Below, in pieces: positions 20,641-32,182 of a DNA stretch of 64,000 bases (positions within the stretch are counted from its first letter, which is position 1; every line of letters starts with the position of its first letter). A program made the position numbers and the translations under genes. Origin of the DNA: Jaltomata sinuosa (taxonomy: Eukaryota > Streptophyta > Magnoliopsida > Solanales > Solanaceae). The notes below the pieces were generated by a model, which saw nothing but the letters and a program-made list of their open reading frames with translations, had not been told where the DNA came from and did no database searches. Location: positions 248,001-312,000 of the forward strand of contig QJPP01000027.1 of NCBI GenBank assembly GCA_003996215.1, read 5' to 3'.

Positions 20641-22173
20641 TTGGAATGCATCTTCTAATTATTTGATCAGGACCTTGCTTGAACAAGTAGGGCTCGTCCC
20701 ATATATAAAAGCAAGAGTCATGATATAGCTTCTTCTTTTGTTGAGTAGTGGTTTGAGGGGGGTACACTCCACTTACCACTAATTCAACAATATTAGCATA
20801 CCAAGGCAGCTCAGCAACACTTAACACTAGGAGTTGTTCATCTGGAAACTCCTCTCTGATATGCCCTTCATCAGGCACATGTGACCAATCCTCAAGCCTA
20901 GACAAGTGATCTGCTACCTGGTTTTCTGTGCCTTTTCGGTCTCTTATCTCCAAATCAAACTCTTGAAGCAGCAAAATCCACCGAATAGGCCTTGGCTTCG
21001 CATCTTTCTTGCTAAACAAGTAATGGATCGCAGCATGATCCGTATACACAATAACTTTCATTCCCAAAGATAGGAGCGAAATTTGTCAAAAGAAAAAACT
21101 AACGTCAGCATCTCTTTCTCTGTGATTGTGTAGTTTGATTGAGCCCAATCAAGTGTCTTCCTCGCATAATAGATAGAATGAAATACCTTTTCAACACTCT
21201 GGACCAACACAGCTCCAACCGCAACATCACTGGCATCACACATAAGCTCGAAAGGTAGCTCCCAATTTGTTGCAATCAAAATAGGAGCTTCAATCAAGCA
21301 TTTCTTCAAATTCTCAAAAGCATTCACATAGTTATCATTGAATTCATACTTCACTTCTTTCTCCAACATCTTGTACATTATCATGGATATCTTGGAGAAG
21401 TCTTTAATCAAGCGTATGTAGAAGCCTGCATGACAAAGAAAACTACGCACACCTTTCACAGAGACTGGAGGTGGTAGTTTCTCAATAACCTCTATCTTTG
21501 CGCGATGTACTTCTAGCCCCATTTTTGACACTTTATGGAAAAGTACAATGCCTTCCATGACCAAAAAGTGATACTTCTCAAAGTTAAGCACCAGATTCGT
21601 CTCCTCACATCTTGCCAATACCTTATCCAAATTCTGAAGACAAGTGGCAAACGACTTCCCAAACACTGAAAAGTCATCCATTTATACTTCAAAAATCTCC
21701 TCCACCATATCAGAAAAAATAGCCATCATACACCTCTGAAATGTAGCCAGTGCATTACAAAGCCCAAAGGGCATATGCTTGAAAGCATATGTGCCATAAG
21801 GACAAGTAAACATCGTCTTTTCTTGATCCTCTGGTGCTATGGCTATTTGATTATAGACGGAATATCCATCTAAGAAGAAAAAGTACTCCTAGCCATCTAA
21901 CATGTCCAACATCTGATCAATGAAAGGGATGGGATAATGATCTTTCTGGGTGCCTTTATTTAATTTCCTGTATTCCATGCAAATCCTCCACCCAGTGACT
22001 GTACGCATTGGAATCAGCTCATCCTTCTCATTTGTTATCACAGTCATCCCTCCTTTCGTGGGTACACATTGAATAGGACTGAACCACTTGCTATCTGAGA
22101 TGGAGAACACAATACCTGCGTCTAGCCACTTGATCACCTTTTTCCGCACTACATCCTTCATGAAAGGGTTCAA
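20495..22173 (-). pseudogene. E4 reverse transcriptase and RNase H, broken
   Basis: RT begins near 22173 with IQCVPTKGGMTVITNEKDE and GWRICMEYRKLNKGTQKDHY, hallmarks of Athila-like RT. The catalytic MDD box (MDDFSVFG) lies at about 21681-21660. The codon before MDD is a stop (TAA) where an aromatic residue is expected, so the active site itself is interrupted. RNase H follows (LMCDASDVAVGAVL at about 21245, then VYTDHAAIHYL and the NQVADHLSRLE end near 20900). Stops at about 21890 and 21060 break it further. The enzyme would copy element RNA into DNA. Confidence 0.9.
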
Positions 22174-22185
22174 TCTTCTCTGGTG

Positions 22186-23157
22186 CTATGCCATGGGCTT
22201 GTACCCTTCCTCCACGTAGATCTTATGCATGAAAAATGACGGATTGATCCCATGAATATCAGACAACTGCCACCCAATTGCTCTCTTCCTCTTACGCAAT
22301 ACTGCTAGAGCTTCCTTTACATGTGCTTCATTCAACCCGGTTGCGAGAATAACCGGGAGTGTATCATCTTCTCCCAAATATGCATACTTCAGATGAGGTG
22401 GGAGTGGTTTCATCTCTAGCTTTGGGGCCTCTTCAATAGATAGCTTGGGAGGGGGTCCCAAAGGTCTATTAAGAGGCTTAAATTTTGTAGTATTATACAA
22501 CACCCAAGCTGCTTCAAAACATTCAACCATTTCATGTGCCGCTCTATCTCCATACAAATATGTCCCTGTGAGGGCTCTCTCCAATGGATCTTTGGATGTT
22601 ATGAACGGTATCCCTGATTCTATATCTACCACAGTAATAACCGATAAGTCCTCATATAATACAGGTAATTTCATTGCCTTGTAAACATTGAAGACCTCCA
22701 CCTTGTCATGCGCTCTCATGGTGAGTTGCCCTGCAACCACATTTATCAATGCTCTTCATGTAGCCAATAATGGACATCCAAAATAAATGGTCTTCTGGGT
22801 CTGGTTCAAAATCCAAGATCACAAAATCCACTGGAAAGATTAACTAACCAATCTGCACCAATACATCTTCAATTTGCCCTCAGGTCTAGCCAAAGGTCTG
22901 TCTTCCAACTGCAGAACAATTGTAGTAGGATGAGGACTGCCCAATCACATATTTTTTAAGACTGAAGATGGAATTAGGTTGATACTTTCCCCAAGGTTGC
23001 ATAGTCCTCGTGCTATAACTTTCTGACCAATGGTGATCTCAATAGTAAAACTTCCCAGATCCTTCAGTTTGGTTGGCAACCTGTTCTGAATTTGAGATGT
23101 GCATACCTCTGTGAGAGAGGCTGTGGCATATTTGGTCAGCCTATTCTTGTTTACCAC
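22186..23157 (-). pseudogene. E4 protease and protease-RT linker, broken
   Basis: The retropepsin motif reads CNLGESINLIPSSVLKN near 22960-23010. E1 and E3 have CDLGASINL at this point, so the catalytic Asp is replaced by Asn and the protease should be inactive. The downstream segment 22749-22186 contains PLPPHLKYAYLGEDDTLPV, the linker that precedes RT in Athila-like polyproteins. The frame is interrupted between 22945 and 22749. Confidence 0.82.
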
Positions 23158-23229
23158 GATATCTTTGATGTACTTTGCATACTTTGGAACTTCTTGAAGA
23201 ACATCTATGAGGGGGAGATTAAGGTGTAC

Positions 23230-24744
23230 CTACCTCAAAAGGTCAAGAAATTTCTTGAAACTAGCCTCCTCTCTTTGCTTAATCAAATTTTGTGGAAACG
23301 GTGGAAGAGGCTTCACAATAATTTTATCTTCTTTAACCTCTGTCTCTGCACTAGCTTTAGCCTTTCCGGTTGCAGCTTTAACTACCTTGGGATCTGTTTT
23401 CTTCGGCGCCAGCTCTTCCAGTTCTATCCCACTTTGGGTAGTGACTGCATTCACCTGCTTAGGATTTGGGTCAGTATCACTTGGAAGACCCCCTTGAGGT
23501 CTTGTATTTTGTGCTCCTGCTAGCTGACCCACTTCCTTTTCCAAGTTCCGAATGGTAGTCTTTTGATCTTTCATATCCGCTTCATACTTGGCTTGACTTT
23601 CAATGATTGACTTTAGCATGTCCTCTATGTTGCTTGCCACGGCCGCTGGCTTATTGTATCCTGCAACTTGTTGGGTCTGACCTTGGTTCCTGAACTGATT
23701 CTGGCCTTGATTGGTTCCATATGACAAGTTGTTCCTCAAGTTAGCATTGTATGCATTTCCAAAATTCTGATTTCTGACTCTTTGAGCATACCCCACAAAA
23801 TTCACTAAATTCGAATTTGTTGCACAATCTTCCGATAGATGGTCCCCCCCACAAGTGTCACAAAACTGAAGAGTTGCAGGCTGTACTGCATTCACTTATG
23901 CCTGACTATTCCCAAGAGCTAACTTCTTGAGGACTGTAGCTATATTACTCATCTGATTAGCCATAGATTCCACCTTGGCAAATAAAGCCGTGTTGGAATC
24001 TACCTCAAGAAACCCAACAACTTTCTTAGGCGTGGCTCTGCTGGTGTCTGTGTTCCATTCCGGATTACTCTATGCCATTCTATGCAAAAGAGTGTAAAAC
24101 TGATCATACGTCTTTTCTAATGCTTGTCCGTCCGCTGCACAGTCTAGCAAAATCTTTGAATGATGTTCAAGACCTTCAATGAATGTGTGAACACACACCT
24201 CATTCGTCTGCTGATGATGAGGACAGTTCATAAGGAGGGACTTAAATCTCTCCCAAGCTGTGTAGAGATTTTCACCATCTTTCTGCCTGAAACACAAAAT
24301 CTTGCTCCTCAGCTTGGATGTCTTCCCAGATGGAAAAAAACGCATCAAGAATTTCCAGGCCAAGTCATTCCACGAAGTGATGGAGTTCGGTTGCTAAGCT
24401 TTCAACCATCTCCTTTCTTCCCCAAGTAAAGAAAATAGAAATAGTGTCAACCAAACATAGTCCTCTGCGACCCCAATTGGTATGAATGTATCACTGATTT
24501 CCAAAAAATTCTGGATATGCTGCTGTGGGTCTTCATGTGGCAAGCCCGTGAACTAACCATTGGTGTGCAAGAGTTGCACCATATTCTGGTTAAGTTCAAA
24601 ATGCCCACCTGGCGCGGGTTTTTGAATGTTGTTAGTGACATTAGTTACGAGTGGGATTGCCACATCACGCACTGACCTTGGTGATGCCATTTTTGCAAGA
24701 ACAACTTCTGGTTGCTCAACTATCTGGATTAGAGTCTCCACCAC
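23230..24744 (-). pseudogene. E4 gag, broken
   Basis: The N-terminal part near 24744-24553 is followed by the gag core at 24363-24070 (WKFLMRFFPSGKTSKLRSKI and ENLYTAWERFKSLLMNCPHH). A CCHC zinc knuckle (CDTCGGDHLSEDC, spacing C-2-C-4-H-4-C) lies at about 23862-23824, then a Gln/Asn-rich and Lys-rich tail to 23230. It would form the capsid and bind RNA. Stops occur at about 24550, 24395 and 23897. Unlike the E1/E3 gag it has a zinc knuckle. Confidence 0.88.
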
Positions 24745-24961
24745 CTCCTGAAACTTAATAAGATAAAGTGTTGTTGCCCTTCTCTTTTGGTGAAATAGTC
24801 ATTCAGATTCAGGGTGGGGTTCCACTAAGTCCTTTGTCATTTCCAGTTTGTTGCCAATTCAAAATTTATATCTGCAGATTTTTCCAAAAGCTAAGATCAA
24901 GTTGTCAATACTTGAATAATAAAGTCGTATAAGAAAATTAAGAAATTTGCTAATATCAAAG

Positions 24962-24979
24962 TCTCCGACAATGGTGCCA
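24962..24979 (-). other. E4 primer binding site (tRNA-Asp-like)
   Basis: On the minus strand this reads TGGCACCATTGTCGGAGA, 14 of 18 matches to the intact E1 site, with all differences transitions. It lies six bases inside the 5' LTR. Confidence 0.7.
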
Positions 24980-24985
24980 AAAACT

Positions 24986-26331
24986 TGATAGGAGACTCCC
25001 CACTCACACGCAAGTATACGTGGTCATCCAAGTAATATAGACTGGTTAGTCCGGATATGATACCCAAGAGACTTATGACTTAGCAAATGTTCTAATTTAT
25101 TCGTATACCGCTAAAATAAACAAGTATGAAAGTAACTGAAGTATGAGTTTTGTAGTGATTAAAGATCTAAAATAAAATGACAAAATTAAATGCAAGTAAG
25201 TAATGATTTTTGGTTCCAAGTTTAGAGATAATTCAAGGGTTACAGCCTATTTCCGCAATCATAAATAGTAGTCACTTGAATCGACTTGTTCGCTCACCTA
25301 GTTGTTAATTTTAGGGTTGATTTTACAACTATGGTCTTCCGAGCCTCTAGTTGCCTATCCTAAATAGCATCACAACTACATCGTTGAGAGGGGATGTGAC
25401 ATCTTATTTTGAAAGAATTTATATATCTTCCCGTATGAACCAAGCAACGCATTCTAGGTATATTCCTATCCTAGTCGCTAATCTACCCTTTACGTTACAA
25501 AATAGAGGCCTTGCTCCTTATATTCCTCAATCTACCTTGTTGATCCTTCTCCCGAGTTCACAACAATGTTATATATTTATCTTAATGGTGGTCAAGAATA
25601 AAAATACTAAACACGGGAATATAAGAACAACTAATAATGGCAAACAAACAATCAATCCAATTTCATATTAAATAGTCATGTGTTTGTAGTCGTAACCCCA
25701 GAACAAGGGTTCTTAGCCACTCATGCTAATCAAAAACACGAATAATAATGTTTTCATCCAAAGTTATGGCTAAAAAAAGGTAGAAGAAAATAAACCTAAT
25801 GGTGAATTCTATTCTCTGCTTTTTGCTCTGAAAATATGATGGAACCCTTACAAAAGACGCACAAGGTTTTATTTATAGGGCTTAGGAAATAACCCTTTTC
25901 CCTTCTTAGAATCGGACTAGGAGAAAGCTAAAATTTTAGTCGGGACAGTGGATGGCGCGTCGCGCAAGTGATGCGCCAAGTCTGGCCTTCTGAAATTTTC
26001 CCCTTGGGGCACCACGCCCCTGTTGCGCCAGCTTGGCCCCTTTGAAGTTTGGGGGCTGGGGAAGCGCACCAGTGATACGTCGCTGCCTGTTTTCTCTCTT
26101 CCCGTGCTCCCGAACACTTTGCTATGTAGGCATCCATGTTTCCTTCATCCGAATCATCTTCCAATGGTTAATTTCCCATGTCATCTCACCTACAAGCAAC
26201 TAATCATATGTTTATGTACAACATATAGCGATTCAACTCAAAACACCCAATATATAGTAAGTAATGCTCTTAAAACATAAGGTAACATGGGTAAAATTTG
26301 ATAAACGGGCATATAAATGTGCCGAAGATCA
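24986..26331 (-). repeat. E4 5' LTR
   Basis: This LTR is 1346 bp. TATA box at 25870-25877 and GC-rich block at 25937-26085, in the same relative places as in the left LTR. The end gaagatca is followed by the duplication ggcac. Confidence 0.93.
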
Positions 26332-26336
26332 GGCAC

Positions 26337-26490
26337 CTCCTATCATCCCTACCACTACTGACCCTTTGAGCGCGAAGGCTGCCATCGCTGCCACTACTAC
26401 TACTACGAGTGCCATACCAAAAGCCCCACCTCACGTCCAAATGTCAGCGCCTAGGTGCTACAAGTATGTTCCTGCCTCCCTACATATTTA
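26337..26490 (+). pseudogene. E2 internal ORF, C-terminal continuation
   Basis: Directly after the target duplication the plus strand continues a Pro/Thr/Ala-rich frame (PPIIPTTTDPLSAKAAIAA) ending near 26491. In the unoccupied site it joins the frame that ends at 13950. No function is recognised. Confidence 0.5.
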
Positions 26491-28036
26491 ATTTTCTTTG
26501 TGCATTAAGGACAATGAACATTCCTTTTTAATGGTGTAGGGGAAGCCATCCATGTGTTTTGATGGGTATCTTGGCAAAGTCTAAGTAGTTAAGACACCCA
26601 CGTCATGTTGCAACATTAAATTAAGTGCTACTTGGGAGATTAACCAAAGAGGGTACCATTGAGTATCCAAGTCCATGGGGTTTTCTTGTTGTGTTCTTTC
26701 CCCAAGGAACTTTATTTTTGTTGAACCAATATGTTTAGGTAGGTTGTGTGTAGTTAAAGAAGAATAGGAACTTAGCGCAGTCTATGATTTGATTTTAAAA
26801 TTGATTTTTATTGAAAAATAGAGACCCCTCCAATTTTGTGTGACATGTTAGCCGTGTTTGATAGACTGACCGCTATGGATCTGTGCATGGAACTATGAAT
26901 ATCGATTTGATGAATAGCTTAAGCTAGGGCATGAACCTAATAGTTTGAAAATTGATAGTATGACTTTGTGCCATGTGTGTGTGAGCTATTTTGCATCGTT
27001 CTTTTTGTGTATGTCAATCCAGAACTTGCCCGGTTAGTCTTGCCTTGGCTATAGGATAGTTGGTTAGGAAAGGATCATAGGCTATTTTTGAAATCGTCCA
27101 CTTAGCCTAAGGGACAATCCAAATAAAATTAATATCCCTTGATCCCTGATTTTGAGCCAAAATTGACCCTTTTTGTTATTTAGCCTATTCACCTTTCCTG
27201 TTTTCTATGAATCTTCAGTTTGGCCCTGGTCCCTCCTTCGACATTGTGCACCTCTACTAAGGCAAATCGCTTAAGTTGAGGGTGGCTACTGTGGAGGTAA
27301 ATGATAAGTATGGGGTATGAAAAGAAAAGGTTAATGATAAAAAGGGGAAAATAGCGGGTGTGACATATGTTCTAAAAAGAAAAGAAAAAAAGGAGAAAAT
27401 ATATGATGAAAAAGTTGATTTTGAAATAAAAGTCGCACCCGTCGCTTGATGAAAAATAAATAATAGAAAGGGAGAATAAGGGAGGAAAAGAGTTGGTCTG
27501 AAAGTGGAAGAAAAATAGCATAGTGTCAAGGAGGACATAGTCCTATTTCCCAAATACACCATACCCGTTCTCGAGCCTACGTTATAAGCAGAGTAAAGTC
27601 CTATAGTGATCCTAGTCCAACTATTCAAAAATCAAGGCATAAAAAATAAGGGCAAGTCTATGGTATTGTGCATGCATTGCTTGGACTTTTTTATGAGAGA
27701 GAGTGTGCTATTCTAGTCCCATATATTGAATGAATTACTGTGCGATCGGGACTTCTTTGTGGTAAGGGCACTAGAGTAATATTGATTGCTAATTATTAGG
27801 GTAAGTGTCATCTGTGTATGCTAGATTGTCTATTAATATTGTGATGTAATCCATGGATCCTCTTGTATTGTCTTGATAAACGGTATATGTGCACTTGTTT
27901 TATATTGAGAAGGAGGGGGTGTTTGTTATGAGTTGAATTGCTTGAACCATGTGACTGTGGTAGTTCCTAGTTTTATTTTGCTTAAGCGTTGTTATAGAAT
28001 AGTTTTGTTTTTTTGTTTGAGGACAAGCAAGAGTTT
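26491..28036 (+). other. E2 3' non-coding internal region
   Basis: No gene is seen. It contains tccagaacttgccc (27018-27031), which is the shared motif in the other orientation, and an internal polypurine-like taagttgagggtgg (27272-27285). It is recognisably related to the E1/E3 3' region around ggccctggtccc...cattgtgcacctc (about 27221-27253), which links E2 to that family. Confidence 0.65.
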
Positions 28037-28050
28037 TAAGTTGAGGGTGT
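28037..28050 (+). other. E2 polypurine tract
   Basis: The sequence taagttgagggtgt abuts the LTR start tgatgtg at 28051 and is identical to the E1 and E3 tracts. Confidence 0.8.
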
Positions 28051-29462
28051 TGATGTGTCATGGTTTTGTGGCACTTTCGATGCTTAAAACTTGGAATTGG
28101 GGTATGTTCTTTAGTGATATTTAGTATATTTGATGTGTTTTCGAGTATTGTGCAGGAATATAAGGTTTGGAAGCTAAGTGCAGGAAAAAGAAGGCAAAAT
28201 GCCCAAAAATTGAGTTTCACGATTACATTCCATGAGCCACCGATGGATCCACGGACTGTAGAACATGCTCGTGGAGTTGACTACTACAAAGGTGCATGGA
28301 GACTGATTTCTATGACAGGATTCCATGAGCCGTGGACCCATCCACGAGCTGTGGTTCCTGTCCATGGAACCTGATCAGAGAAGAAGCAAAAGGGCCTGAT
28401 TTCCATGGAGCCAGTCTATGAGCCATAGAATGACTTAGTGGAATTGAACCTACAGGAAGACAAAAAGCCTGACTTTCATGAGAAGCTTCAACGATCCATA
28501 GAAGGTTTCACGGACCGTACTATGGACCGTAGATAGCATCCGTGGAAGTTTCCAAAGCCAGTTCTCCTAGTTTAATTAGGATAGGATTTGTAATGTCTAT
28601 AAATACCTTTCCTAGGTTTTATTTTACGTGTTATGCTCTATTATTTTGTTGGAAACAACTTCGAAAACACTTGGGAATATATTGTTCTTGATTTGGAGAG
28701 ATTTATTCATCCATTGATTCTTGGTTATTGATTCTTCTTTAATAATTCAAGATTCAGGATTTCTTTACATCATCTCGTAAGTATATGATTATGAATTCTT
28801 CAACAACTTCTGATTTTTTACTTATGAACATGAGTAGCTAAATCCACAACTAGGGTTATGGGAATCATGATGGATTAATAAAGTAGGAAAAGTAGTTAAC
28901 AATTCTAGGTCGGTGTTTATGCATATATTATTCTTTCCTTCGCTTTGATTGCTTTTTCACGGTGTGCAACGTTAGAACTCGCCTTATTCTTACTTGCTGG
29001 ACCAAGGAGGTAACGAATGGGAAAAGGGTTGTTACAATGGAGATTTGAGACTACCAACCCTCATCTAATAGTTTGACCTTGTCCAGGAATAGCTAATTTG
29101 GGATCAAAGGTAAGGGTTAGTAAAGCATACACCCATATACAGACCAAGTTGCACGGTGAAATTTTCTATCTAAGAGACCAACCATTTAGGTGAACCTAAC
29201 TTACCCATCTTGCATGCTCAGCACTAGAATAGATTGCTAGTACAACACCTACGGTGTTATGAACTCATGGGGAACACAGTCCTAGTCCATTCTCTCTCTG
29301 AATCACAACAATATTAATACTTGTTGTCAGTTGTTATTTGATATTTTACAAACATTACTTTTTATTTTTTAAAAAAACCATTAGGGAAATAAGACGACTA
29401 AGAGTGCAAATACACACAGTTGACCAAGGTCCTACCATATTCTTTGTGGGATTGATCCTAAC
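28051..29462 (+). repeat. E2 3' LTR, first part (interrupted by E3)
   Basis: The right LTR runs 28051-29462 and resumes at 36276-36346, about 1483 bp in total. Palindromic block at about 28230-28545 and TATA box at 28598-28605. E3 was inserted near its 3' end with the duplication ctaac (29458-29462 and 36271-36275). Confidence 0.93.
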
Positions 29463-30771
29463 TGATAACGCCCAAACTACACCTCAAATTAAAGAAGCGT
29501 AAGCGGTCGTAGTCAAATATAGAACCCAACAAAGGTTGGGGTCGAATCCCATAGAGAATATGGTGAAGATTAAGCCTTTAGTGAAGTATGTGACTAGTCG
29601 TCAATAGTTTCCGGTAAATAGGGGGGGTTTTGTGATCAATATTTGTAAACAAAATAAACACTTAACGTATGAATGATAATCAATAGGAGAGAGAGAACTA
29701 GGGAAGTGTTTACCATGGCATTAATAACAAAGTCGATTCTAGGCTTAACGGGGTTCTTTCTATATGCGTGTCATGATGCGATTGAATTAATGGTATCGTC
29801 TAAACGTTTCTCAACCAAATAGACAAATTTACTTTTCAATTCTCTCGAACTTGAAAAGGTGTGCTTTTAGATTTCAATCCTAAACATCAAGTAGATTAAT
29901 CTAGTTACAGCATTAATCATAAGACGAGAGTTGGTAGTCTCGAATCCTCGTCGTTAATCAAGTTTCCCGGTTTTAATCTCTTTACTCAAGCAAATTAAAC
30001 CTAGGCATGTTCTAATGTTTGCAACCACTAGAAAATGTTACACAACGGATGATTAACAACGTGACAACATGTATTTTGAACCCGTCGCTACCCGGAATCT
30101 ATCTTGCTACGTTTGCCATGGCTCCCACAACCCTAGTTGTGAGAGTTTTAGTTAATCATGCTTATAGAAGAATAGAAGAAAGTCATGTTCATAATAAAGA
30201 AAAGAAATCCTTACAATGTATTGAAAACAATCCTCAATAATCCAAGAACAAGAATAACAAGATCCCAAGAATGATTCAAGAACACGAATTCAAGAAGTAG
30301 AAAACGTGTTTCTTGATCTTCAAGTTGACTAAAATCTCTCCTAAAACTATTGTAAAAAGCTTTATTAATTGCATAATGAAAATAAACCTAACATAGGGTA
30401 TTTATAGGAGTCTAGAAAACAAATCCCAAAATCGTCCAGATTCCGCGTAGCGGACTGCCCAGGTGTGACGGTCAGGCTGACGGACCATCACTGGCTTGAT
30501 GGACCGTCGCCTGGGCCGTCACCACTAGGCAGTGGTGCTGCCTTGGTGTGACGGTCATTGTGATGGACCATCACATGTGTGACGGGCCGTCACTCAGGCC
30601 GTCACTCTTAGGCAGAATGTCGTTTTTCGCGTATTTCTTTCCGTTTCCATGTTTGTCTCCATTTCCTGAAAATACAACATAAAAACATCAAAAACGACAA
30701 CGGTTGCTTGAAAACGTACGATTGTTCTTAGCTAAAAGGAGTCGAAAGTGCCGTAAAATAGCGGCACATCA
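29463..30771 (-). repeat. E3 3' LTR
   Basis: This LTR is 1309 bp. TATA box (TATAAATA, minus strand) at 30399-30406, and a block of tgacggaccatca and gacgggccgtcac words at about 30465-30608. Confidence 0.93.
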
Positions 30772-32182
30772 ACACCCTCAACTTAAGACGTTCGCTTGTC
30801 CTCAAGCAACATGACACAAAACATTAATACGACTCACTAAGAAAACAAACTCGTGTCTCTAGCAACTCATGGTCATTCAACATCTTTTTCAATCAAGCTC
30901 CCTCGTAGCACACAAATGTATGAAACACTAACTTGCAAGGATCCAAACATGTCATTCCGATATGATAGAATATTATACATACACACGCGCAGCTATCCTA
31001 ACAATCAATAGACAATACAGACATCTTGGTGCCCTCACCACAAAGAAATCCCACACACAAGATTTGGGACTAGGTAAGCGCTCACACTCACAAACGATTT
31101 CAAACAATGCACATGCGATACCATAGGCTTGCCCTTACTATTCTATTTCGGTTCTTCAGAAAGCCGCTCAGGATCACTACAGGACTTGTTTTGGCTTGTA
31201 ATGAGGCTTCAGGTGCAGGTAGGATACATTTAGGGGTTAGTGACTAAGCCCTCCTTGGAACTACTGACGTCTTCTTACCACATAACTTTACTTTGTCCAT
31301 CCTTATTCACCTTTTTATTTTCTTCTCTCTAGCTACAGGTGCGGCCTCTTTATTTTGACAATTCTTTTTGTTACTTTTCTGATCTTTTTCACTTCTTTTT
31401 ATTTTTCTTTTCTTAGGCACACACCCGAATTTTCATTCTATTCACAACCAATCTTCTCCCTCCTCTTTTTCTTATCATTCACCTCTGTAGTAGCCACCCT
31501 CAACTTAGACTGATTGCCTGTGTTGAGGTGCACAATGTCCATGGCAGGACCAGGGCCACAACAGGGTTTACCTCTATAGTAGCCACCCTCAACTTAGGCT
31601 GATTGCCTGCGTTGAGGTGCACGATGTCCAAGGAAGGACCAGGGCCAAAATAGGGATTCAAAGTTAAATGGGGATGGTGACAGGTTATTGAAAGAATAAG
31701 GTCAATCATGGCTCAAACAGGGATCAAGGGATTATTTATATTTGGACGGTCTTTTAGGTTAAGTGGACTGCACACAAAAAGGGCCTGTGATCCTTTCCTA
31801 AGCAACCAAACTTCGAACTTAACAAAATAGACCGAGCAAGTTCTAGATGCATGCACAGAGTAAGAATTTATAACAATAATCGCACACGCTCTTGGCACCA
31901 AGAAACTATATCGCTACCAACTATCAAACAACCGCTCGGCTTAAGCATACTCATTCTACTCATAATCACACAATGACATACAAGGATCCAGACAGTCAAT
32001 CGTTTCAAAATAAGCTCAAAACCAGAAAATTTTTAAAGGGCCTCGTTTTTAAACAAGAAAAACGCCATGCTTGCTACAGACACTAAAAAAATTTTAAAAA
32101 AATAACAACCTAAACATGCCGGTTCTACTAGATAGCACACCGGAGGGAAAAGAACTCGGCAACAAAAACCCTCAGTGGTGAC
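30772..32182 (-). other. E3 polypurine tract and 3' non-coding region
   Basis: The polypurine tract is at 30772-30785 on the minus strand. The tandem duplication of about 85 bp lies at 31488-31660, with polypurine-like cores at 31495-31507 and 31584-31596. The shared motif gcaagttctagat is at 31836-31848. No gene is seen. Confidence 0.7.

Larger units (their letters stand above)
13951..26331 (-). mobile_element. E4: full-length Athila-type LTR retrotransposon with extra 3' ORF
   Basis: LTRs at 13951-15282 and 24986-26331 are flanked by the duplication ggcac (13946-13950 and 26332-26336). At 12.4 kb it is the only element here with gag, protease, RT, RNase H, integrase and the extra env-position ORF, all on the minus strand and all damaged. 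The LTRs differ visibly (for example TGTTAGGCGAC against TGATAGGAGAC), so the insertion is of intermediate age, younger than E2 into which it is inserted. Confidence 0.95.
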